A stretch of DNA of 64,000 bases from Bacteroidales bacterium (lineage in GTDB: Bacteria > Bacteroidota > Bacteroidia > Bacteroidales > UBA932). The stretch spans positions 1-64,000 of the forward strand of contig JAFUWZ010000052.1 in the NCBI GenBank assembly GCA_017471045.1. The letters are read 5' to 3'. The translations under genes were made by a program, and so were the position numbers. Positions 58,319 through 64,000 of this stretch are shown piece after piece (positions within the stretch are counted from its first letter, which is position 1; every line of letters begins with the position of its first letter). Under the pieces are notes generated by a model. That model ran no database searches. It saw nothing but the letters and a program-made list of their open reading frames with translations, and was not told the origin of the DNA.

Positions 58319-59475
58319 CGCGCGGTGACGAGCAGGACCCGGGCGGAGCCTGCGGGAGTCGTGACGGTGGTGCCGTAGATGTGAACGTCGCCGCCGGGGG
58401 ATACGCCGAGGCGGCGGGCGAGCTCGTCGGAGTGCAGCGGCAGGTTGCGGGCGCTCACGTCGGCAAGCGGATGGCGCCGCCCCACGTCCTTGAGCGAACG
58501 CTTGTCCAGCGGTACCGCCTCCAAGATCCTGCGGAAGCGTCCGAAGGGTGCCAGTTCCCCGACCGGTCCCTCTTCCGCGAGATACAGCTGCGTGGAAGGC
58601 GACAGTTTGCGCAGCCCGCCGCGCCGGCAGAGGAACTCGTGCCCTCCGGATTTCATCAGCGCCGCCCCGGGCTCAAACAACCATCCTTCCCCGATCGGCC
58701 CCTCCAGGCCTTCGCATCCCGTCTTCCGCTGCGCATCCGTCAGCGTGAGGCTGTGGGTCTGGCCATCTCGTAATTCGGTGACCGTCAGGCGGAACGGCTC
58801 CTTCTCCTCCCGCTCCATCCGTAGCAGCAGCTCCTTGCATTCCCCGTTTACGGAGACGACATGGATCTCCGACACGCCGCGGAGCCGCCGCCGCAGCAGC
58901 GACAGGTCCGCCATCGGTGATAGTTTGGCCAGCAGCTGCGGCGCGCAGGCGAGCAGTTCCGCCTCCAGGGCCGCCACGTCCGGACTGCAGTCCTCCAGCA
59001 GAAAGACTTTCCGCCCCGTGGCGGAGCGCCGGGCAGGATCCAGGTAAATCAGGCCGGGGCGGAAGCCGGCCAGGATCGCGCGGACTTCTCCGGGACGGAC
59101 TTCGCCGGAGCGGAAACAGGCGTTCGGGACGCCCAGACAGGCGAAATTGTGCCGGACCAGGTCGCAGAGGGCGGCATCCATCTCGTTGAAGAGCAGCTCA
59201 TCCGCCTGCAGGGAGAAGGCCCAGCTGTCCACGCCGAGTCCCCCTGTCAAGTCCGCGATGCGCCCGGGGCCTCCGTCACCCGCTTCCTGCAGGATCCTCC
59301 CGGCGAATTCGGCCTTGTAGCGGGCCGTCGCGGAGGAACTGCATTGCTCCACGTTGAGCCGGGCGGGCAGCCGGAGCCCGGGGACATGCTCCCACTCCGG
59401 CATTTTCGCCCACAGCCGGCGCTGCAGGTCGCTTTCCGTCTCCTGGACGATCTGGGCGAAACTCTTCTTTTTCAT
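58303..59475 (-). CDS. SAM-dependent methyltransferase with THUMP-like C-terminal domain
   Basis: 390 residues from MKKKSFAQIVQETESDLQ. The longer in-frame start at 59556 is rejected because a TATCTTAG box lies inside it, 7 bases before the chosen ATG. The Rossmann SAM loop is IADLTGGLGVDSWAFS, with the acidic strand end FNEMD and the motif IV-like LIYLDPARR. The C-terminal ferredoxin-fold/THUMP-like part (about 310-385: GGDVHIYGTTVTTPAGSARVL) fits Bacteroidetes proteins of this type. The substrate is probably RNA but is not known. Confidence 0.82.
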   Translation of the reverse strand: MKKKSFAQIVQETESDLQRRLWAKMPEWEHVPGLRLPARLNVEQCSSSATARYKAEFAGRILQEAGDGGPGRIADLTGGLGVDSWAFSLQADELLFNEMDAALCDLVRHNFACLGVPNACFRSGEVRPGEVRAILAGFRPGLIYLDPARRSATGRKVFLLEDCSPDVAALEAELLACAPQLLAKLSPMADLSLLRRRLRGVSEIHVVSVNGECKELLLRMEREEKEPFRLTVTELRDGQTHSLTLTDAQRKTGCEGLEGPIGEGWLFEPGAALMKSGGHEFLCRRGGLRKLSPSTQLYLAEEGPVGELAPFGRFRRILEAVPLDKRSLKDVGRRHPLADVSARNLPLHSDELARRLGVSPGGDVHIYGTTVTTPAGSARVLLVTARQSFR

Positions 59476-59482
59476 TTCGCCG

Positions 59483-59490
59483 CTAAGATA
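59483..59490 (-). promoter_or_regulatory. -7-like box of the methyltransferase
   Basis: The minus strand reads TATCTTAG, one mismatch from TAnnTTTG, 7 bases before the ATG at 59475. Confidence 0.45.
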
Positions 59491-59512
59491 CGCAACTTTG
59501 GACAAAGGTCCC

Positions 59513-59543
59513 TTGGCGCTCTGCCGAAAAAGTGATATCTTTG
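59513..59543 (+). promoter_or_regulatory. Promoter of the phosphoglucomutase gene
   Basis: TTG (59513-59515), 20-base spacer, TATCTTTG (59536-59543), then 17 bases to the ATG at 59561 or 26 to the ATG at 59570. Confidence 0.65.
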
Positions 59544-59560
59544 TTTGATTTGACACGAAA

Positions 59561-61249
59561 ATGAAGCATATGGCAGACTACCTTGACAATGTACAGAAAT
59601 GGCTGACGGGGGATTTCGACCCCGAGACCAAGACCCGGATCGTCGAACTGCGCACCGAGGACCCGACCGCCCTTGAAGACGCCTTCTATAAAAACCTCGA
59701 ATTCGGTACCGGAGGCCTCCGCGGCCTGATGGGGGTCGGCACCAACCGGATGAACCAATATACGGTCGGCATGGCGACGCAGGGGCTTGCCAACTACATT
59801 CTCCGTCGCTGCGGCCTGTCAGGCAGCCCGCAGCGCCAGGAGCCGTCGGTTTGTATTTCCTACGACAGCCGCCTGCGCAGCAAGGAATTCGCCCGGATCG
59901 CGGCGGATGTGATGTCCGCCAACGGCATCCGCGTCTGGATCTTCGACAATATCCGTCCTACCCCCGAGATGAGCTACGCCGTCCGGCTCAAGGGCGCGGT
60001 GGCCGGTATCATGATCACCGCCTCGCACAACCCCAAGGAGTACAACGGCTACAAGGTGTCCTGGTCCGACGGCGGACAGGTGACGGCTCCGGTGGATGCC
60101 GAGATCGTTGCGGAAGTCGCCCGGGTCACGGATCCGTCCATGGTGCGCTTCCAACCCGAAGACGGTGTCGGGGCGCCCGTGGAACTGATGGGGAAGGATG
60201 TCGATGAACTGTATTTGCGCGACCTGCTTTCCCTCCGTCTTTCTCCGGAGGCAAGCGCCCGGCACGGCGACATCAAGTTCGTCTATACGCCCCTGCACGG
60301 CTGCGGTGTGAGGCTCGTGCCGGAAATCCTGAAACGGGCCGGATTCCCGAACGTCATCCATGTGCCTGAGCAGGATGTCAGCGACGGCCATTTCCCGACC
60401 GTCGTTTCCCCCAACCCGGAAGAGCCGGCCGCCCTCAAGATGGCGCTGGACCGCGCGGAGGAAACGGGTGCCGACATCGTGATCGGGACGGATCCGGATG
60501 CGGACCGGATGGGCATTGCGGTGCGGGACAATGAGGGCCGGATGGTGCTCTTCAACGGCAACCAGACCGCCTCCCTGCTGACCTATTACATCCTTTCCCG
60601 CCGGGCCGAGCTGGGTACGCTGGGCGAAGGGAAATATGTCGTTAAGACCATCGTGACCACGGAACTCATCACGGACATCTGCCGTCATTTCGGCGTGCCC
60701 GTGTACAATGTCCTGACCGGGTTCAAATACATCGCCGAAGTCGTCAAGCGCCACGAAGCGACGGGCGAGTTTATCTGCGGTGGCGAGGAGAGTTACGGCT
60801 TCAACGTCGGGCAGTTCGTGCGCGACAAGGATGCCCAGGTCTCCGTCCTGATGGTGGCTGAATGTGCCGCCTGGGCGGCGGATCGCGGCCTGACCCTGTA
60901 TCAGCTGATGCAGGAGGTCTATGAGAAGTTCGGATACCGCAAGGAGGCCCTGGTCAATGTCGTTCGCAAGGGGATCAGCGGAGCGCAGGAGATCCGCGAC
61001 ATGATGACCGCATACCGGGAGAATCCGCCGCAGGACCTGTGCGGATCGCCGGTGACGAAAGTCATTGATTATCTGGAGCCGGAGAAGACGGGGCAGCCCA
61101 AGTCCAATGTCCTGCAGTTCTTCGACGAGGCGGGGGATGTCGTATCGGTCCGTCCTTCCGGTACGGAGCCCAAGATCAAGTTCTATTTCGGTGCGAAGGG
61201 CGCGGATGCGGACGGGAAGATCGCCCGGCTGAAAGCCCAGTTTGCCTAG
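59561..61249 (+). CDS. Phosphoglucomutase/phosphomannomutase
   Basis: Interconverts hexose 1- and 6-phosphates, 562 residues; Met4 (MADYLDNVQKW) is an equally plausible start. The phosphoserine loop is GIMITASHNPKEYNGYK, the Mg2+ loop is GTDPDADRMG, the sugar-binding loop is GGEESYG and the phosphate-binding loop is SVRPSGTEPKIKFYF. The length and the N-terminal EFGTGGLRG segment fit the PgcA-like group acting on glucose or mannose. It could channel PUL sugars into central metabolism. Stop overlaps the nth stop (CTAG). Confidence 0.94.
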   Translation: MKHMADYLDNVQKWLTGDFDPETKTRIVELRTEDPTALEDAFYKNLEFGTGGLRGLMGVGTNRMNQYTVGMATQGLANYILRRCGLSGSPQRQEPSVCISYDSRLRSKEFARIAADVMSANGIRVWIFDNIRPTPEMSYAVRLKGAVAGIMITASHNPKEYNGYKVSWSDGGQVTAPVDAEIVAEVARVTDPSMVRFQPEDGVGAPVELMGKDVDELYLRDLLSLRLSPEASARHGDIKFVYTPLHGCGVRLVPEILKRAGFPNVIHVPEQDVSDGHFPTVVSPNPEEPAALKMALDRAEETGADIVIGTDPDADRMGIAVRDNEGRMVLFNGNQTASLLTYYILSRRAELGTLGEGKYVVKTIVTTELITDICRHFGVPVYNVLTGFKYIAEVVKRHEATGEFICGGEESYGFNVGQFVRDKDAQVSVLMVAECAAWAADRGLTLYQLMQEVYEKFGYRKEALVNVVRKGISGAQEIRDMMTAYRENPPQDLCGSPVTKVIDYLEPEKTGQPKSNVLQFFDEAGDVVSVRPSGTEPKIKFYFGAKGADADGKIARLKAQFA

Positions 61250-61875
61250 AAGGGTCCTTCCTTACACCAGGCTTTGAGCGCGCACTGCCCGCATTTCGGG
61301 CGGTGCGCGGTGCATATATACCGTCCGTGGAGGATCAGCCAGTGGTGCGAGTCCCCCCGGTCTGCGACAGGGATATGCTTTTCAAGGTCCCGTTCGACCG
61401 CTTCCGGGGTCTTTCCGTCGGACAGGCCCAGCCGGTGCGAGACGCGGAAGACATGGGTGTCAACGGCGATGACAGGCTTGTCATAGACGATGGAAGCGAC
61501 CACATTGGCGGTCTTGCGCCCGACGCCGGGCAGGCTCATCAGCGCGTCGATGTCCGAAGGAACTTCGCTGCCGAAGTCGGCGACCAGTTTCTGCGCCATG
61601 GCGATCAGGTGACGGGTCTTGCTGTTGGGATACGAGACCGTCTTGATATAGGGGTAGAGGTCCTCGAAGGAGGCACCTGCCATGGCCTGCGGGGTGGGGA
61701 AGGCTTCCATCAAGGCGGGTGTCACGAGGTTGACCCGCTTGTCGGTGCATTGGGCCGACAGGATGACCGCCACGATGAGGTGGAAGGGATCCCCGTAGTG
61801 CAGTTCGGTCTTGGCATGGGGCTGGTGTACCCGGAAAAAGTCCAGGATGCGGGCGTAGCGTTCGTTGCGTGTCAT
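61246..61875 (-). CDS. nth: Endonuclease III
   Basis: Base-excision repair DNA glycosylase/AP lyase for oxidised pyrimidines, 209 residues, typical length. LSAQCTDKRVN, carrying the catalytic Lys region, precedes the helix-hairpin-helix LPGVGRKTANVV and the catalytic Asp segment AVDTHVFRVSHRLG. The 4Fe-4S cysteines read C-x6-C-x2-C-x5-C near the C-terminus (CTAHRPKCGQCALKAWC). The start overlaps the ftsE stop (ATGA), so translation is coupled to ftsE. Confidence 0.96.
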   Translation of the reverse strand: MTRNERYARILDFFRVHQPHAKTELHYGDPFHLIVAVILSAQCTDKRVNLVTPALMEAFPTPQAMAGASFEDLYPYIKTVSYPNSKTRHLIAMAQKLVADFGSEVPSDIDALMSLPGVGRKTANVVASIVYDKPVIAVDTHVFRVSHRLGLSDGKTPEAVERDLEKHIPVADRGDSHHWLILHGRYICTAHRPKCGQCALKAWCKEGPF

Positions 61876-62579
61876 ATCGTCAGGGCGAGGTCGATCACTT
61901 CATTGTCCATCCGCTCGGTGCAGTGCTCATCCTTGCAGATGAAGGCGCGGCCCGGGTATTTCTCGAAGATGCTGCGGTTGTGCGTAACCATCACGACGGC
62001 CGTTCCTTGCTCGTGGTTGATCCGGGTCAGGAGTTTCATGATGCCGTCGGCCGTTTCATTGTCCAGATTGCCCGTGGGCTCGTCCGCGATGATGACGGCC
62101 GGCTCGTTGAGGAGAGCGCGTGCGATGGCGATGCGCTGCTGCTCGCCGCCGGAGAGCTGGTGCGGCATCTTGTGTGCCTTGGTCTCCATCCCGACAGCTT
62201 TCAATACTTCCAGGATGCGCCGCTCGATGGCGCTGCGGTCTTTCCATCCCGTAGCCCCGAGGACGAAGCACAGATTGTCCTCCACGCTGCGGTCCATCAG
62301 CAACTGGAAATCCTGGAAAACGACGCCCAACTTGCGGCGCAGGTAGGGGATTTCCTTGGCCCGGATCCCGTTCAGCTCAAATCCGCATACGTATCCTTCT
62401 CCTTTTTCGAGCGGGTTCTCCGCGATGATGGTGCGGATGATGGACGTCTTGCCGGTCCCGACCTTCCCGACGATATAGACGAAGTCCGAGGGGCGGATAT
62501 CCATGTCCAGTCCGAAGATGACGGTTTCCTCTCCGTTGAGAATGTCGGCGTTCTTGAAAGAAATGATGGATTCGCTCAT
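61872..62579 (-). CDS. ftsE: Cell-division ABC ATPase FtsE-like
   Basis: ATP-binding subunit of the FtsEX type, 235 residues from MSESIISFKNADILNG; an in-frame ATG at 62603 lies in the leader. Walker A is YIVGKVGTGKTSI, Q-loop LGVVFQDFQLL, signature HQLSGGEQQRIAIARAL, Walker B VIIADEPTGNLD and switch VTHNRS. FtsE activates peptidoglycan hydrolases at the septum through FtsX (family knowledge). FtsX is not adjacent here; nth is coupled instead. Confidence 0.88.
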   Translation of the reverse strand: MSESIISFKNADILNGEETVIFGLDMDIRPSDFVYIVGKVGTGKTSIIRTIIAENPLEKGEGYVCGFELNGIRAKEIPYLRRKLGVVFQDFQLLMDRSVEDNLCFVLGATGWKDRSAIERRILEVLKAVGMETKAHKMPHQLSGGEQQRIAIARALLNEPAVIIADEPTGNLDNETADGIMKLLTRINHEQGTAVVMVTHNRSIFEKYPGRAFICKDEHCTERMDNEVIDLALTI

Positions 62580-62610
62580 AAAAAACGATGTTTTAAGGCA
62601 CAATTCTTGA

Positions 62611-62618
62611 CAAAGATA
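62611..62618 (-). promoter_or_regulatory. -7 box of ftsE-nth
   Basis: The minus strand reads TATCTTTG, perfect consensus, 31 bases before the ftsE ATG at 62579. Confidence 0.6.
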
Positions 62619-62631
62619 GCGGAAAAATAAG

Positions 62632-62639
62632 TAAATTTG
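62632..62639 (+). promoter_or_regulatory. -7 box of the TPR protein
   Basis: TAAATTTG, perfect consensus, 26 bases before the ATG at 62666. It lies back to back with the ftsE promoter. Confidence 0.55.
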
Positions 62640-62665
62640 TAAGTTATATCATTAAACTTCTGAAT

Positions 62666-64000
62666 ATGAAACTCAAAATGCTGGCAAGCGTCGTTCTGGC
62701 TGCGGTCCTTGCCACTTGGACGGCTTCCGCGCTCCCGGGCCCCTTCTCCCGGACCTACCGCGAAGCGGTGCGTCTGTATGAAAACGGCATGTTCGACCGG
62801 GCCCGGGTTCTCTTTGAGGAGATCTCGTCCCAATCCGAGGCTGATCCGATGAGTGCCGGATACACCCTGCTGTGCGCCATTCAGCAGAAAGCGGCCGGTT
62901 ATGAGGAGTCCATCGCCAACTACAACCAGAAATATGGCCAGACTCCGCTCTCGTCCCCGATCCATCAGCTGTATGCGACCAGCCTGTTCGACAGCGGCCG
63001 TTACCAGGAAGCCGCCCTCCAATTCGGCCTGGTGAACGGCAAGGGCCTGTCCCGGAAGGACTATACCGAACTCCTGTTCAAGCGTGCGTACTGCGATTAC
63101 GCCGTCGGCGAATATGAGGCTGCCCGGACCTCTTTCGGAAAAGTCCTGAAGCGGCCTGCTTCGGAGTTTACGGCTCCCAGTCAGTATGCCCTCGCCTATA
63201 TGGACTATACCGAGAATAAGTTCAGCGAGGCCTTCCCCCTGTTTGAAGCGGCTGCGAAAGATACGCGTTTCACGCAGCAGGCGTCGTACTATATGCTCGA
63301 ATGCAAATTCATGGAGAAGGACTATGCCTACGTGGCCCGGTACGGGGATGACTTGTATCAGATCGTTCCCGACGAGCGCAAGCCGCGCCTGGCCCGCATC
63401 CTGTCCGAGTCCTATCTCGTCCAGGGTAATGCCGGAAAGGCCAAGAAGTATTACGATGTGGCCGTGACGGAAAAACCGGTCCTGGAGCCTTCGGATGCTT
63501 TTTATGCCGGTTCTCTCCAGTATAGCCTCGGCGATTACAAGGCTGCGATCGAGAACTTTACCCGGATGGGGGACCGCCGTGATTCCCTCGGCCAGATCGC
63601 CTCTTACCAGCTGGGGTATTCCTATATCCAGACCAAGAACAAGGTTTCCGCGATGGATGCTTTCCGGGAGGCTTCTGAACTGGATTTTGACCGGCACATC
63701 CAGGAGGATGCCCTCTTCAATTTCGCCAAGCTGGCCTTTGACCTGAATCATGATTCTTCCGTTTTCCAGGACTATCTGAAGCGCTACAAAGATTCCGGCA
63801 AGAATGACCAGATCTATGACTACATCGCCGTCGCTTCGCTTTTCAACCGGGATTATGCTGCCGCGGTCGAAGCCTATGACAATATCGAGGTGCTGACGCC
63901 CGGGATGAAATCCAACTATATGAAGGCGAATTTCCTGCGTGCCGGACAGCTGATCGAGAACGGCTCCTGGCGGGATGCGGTCCCGTGCCTCAAGGCGGCG
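62666..64000 (+). CDS. Secreted TPR-repeat protein (3' end cut by window edge)
   Basis: At least 445 residues, open at the right edge. The signal peptide is MKLKMLASVVLAAVLATWTASA. The rest is a run of degenerate tetratricopeptide repeats of about 34-36 residues (YREAVRLYENGMFDRARVLF; QLYATSLFDSGRYQEAALQF; FYAGSLQYSLGDYKAAIENF; YQLGYSYIQTKNKVSAMDAF). Bacteroidales proteins of this layout are often outer-membrane or periplasmic scaffolds of 900-1000 residues, so about half may be missing. No catalytic motif is visible. Confidence 0.85.
   Translation, partial: MKLKMLASVVLAAVLATWTASALPGPFSRTYREAVRLYENGMFDRARVLFEEISSQSEADPMSAGYTLLCAIQQKAAGYEESIANYNQKYGQTPLSSPIHQLYATSLFDSGRYQEAALQFGLVNGKGLSRKDYTELLFKRAYCDYAVGEYEAARTSFGKVLKRPASEFTAPSQYALAYMDYTENKFSEAFPLFEAAAKDTRFTQQASYYMLECKFMEKDYAYVARYGDDLYQIVPDERKPRLARILSESYLVQGNAGKAKKYYDVAVTEKPVLEPSDAFYAGSLQYSLGDYKAAIENFTRMGDRRDSLGQIASYQLGYSYIQTKNKVSAMDAFREASELDFDRHIQEDALFNFAKLAFDLNHDSSVFQDYLKRYKDSGKNDQIYDYIAVASLFNRDYAAAVEAYDNIEVLTPGMKSNYMKANFLRAGQLIENGSWRDAVPCLKAA

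Noticed and set aside
1..64000. CRISPR arrays, insertion sequences, prophage genes or a replication origin
   Set aside because: No regularly spaced repeats, transposase, integrase, phage structural gene or DnaA-box cluster was seen while reading the window.

Overview
The window is a GC-rich stretch (judged by eye, not computed) of a Bacteroidota chromosome, most likely of the order Bacteroidales. The grounds are Bacteroidetes-type promoters (a -7 box TAnnTTTG, sometimes with a TTTG or TTG about 18-20 bases upstream), a SusC/SusD polysaccharide utilisation locus (PUL) with DUF4959- and DUF4998-like lipoproteins, an nqrABCDEF operon, few Shine-Dalgarno sequences and many lipoproteins. No IS element, prophage, CRISPR array or rRNA was seen.

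Layout. 1-5561 (minus): Na+-translocating NADH:quinone reductase operon, cut inside nqrF by the left edge. 5638-11020 (plus): UvrD/PcrA helicase and an M16 peptidase lipoprotein. 11-17.3 kb: a DUF4493-like lipoprotein, DinB polymerase, a lytic transglycosylase, Hsp20, and a second Y-family polymerase with a YolD-like partner. Three long palindromes (E1, E2, E3) sit here. They share a core near GCATTYCCCGAAGGGYAAA, but their stems differ in sequence while staying complementary. 17.3-24.1 kb (mostly minus): thioesterase-rubrerythrin pair, metallophosphoesterase, CNNM-type membrane protein with a small coiled-coil partner, HAD phosphatase, a predicted sigma-54-type small RNA with its own terminator, and HrpB helicase. 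24.2-32.7 kb: flavodiiron protein, tRNA-Ser(GGA), HolA, a NatAB-like ABC exporter, a 5'-nucleotidase split into two genes in reverse domain order, a DUF2264 protein and YicC. 32.8-34.5 kb: GlnS.

34.5-52.2 kb is a carbohydrate locus. A LacI regulator and a heparinase II/III-like protein run leftward. A sodium/solute symporter, SusC, SusD, two surface lipoproteins, a GH36-like glycosidase fused to an SGNH esterase, and an FAD-dependent oxidoreductase run rightward. A perfect LacI-type operator (CGGAAACGTTTCCG) lies between the two arms, and a ROK regulator closes the right side. A near-identical operator about 25 kb away (12287-12296) precedes a start-codon context with no gene behind it, which looks like a relic of another LacI-controlled unit.

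52.4-64 kb: a receptor-like membrane protein with TrkH, a RecD-like helicase overlapping a DPP-IV-type peptidase, a THUMP-like methyltransferase, phosphoglucomutase, endonuclease III with FtsE, and a TPR protein cut by the right edge.

The main candidates for something new are the palindrome family, the C-free small RNA, the repeated placement of -7 boxes 7-8 bases before start codons (predicted leaderless mRNAs), and the esterase-fused glycosidase PUL. All functional calls come from reading motifs; no database search was run.
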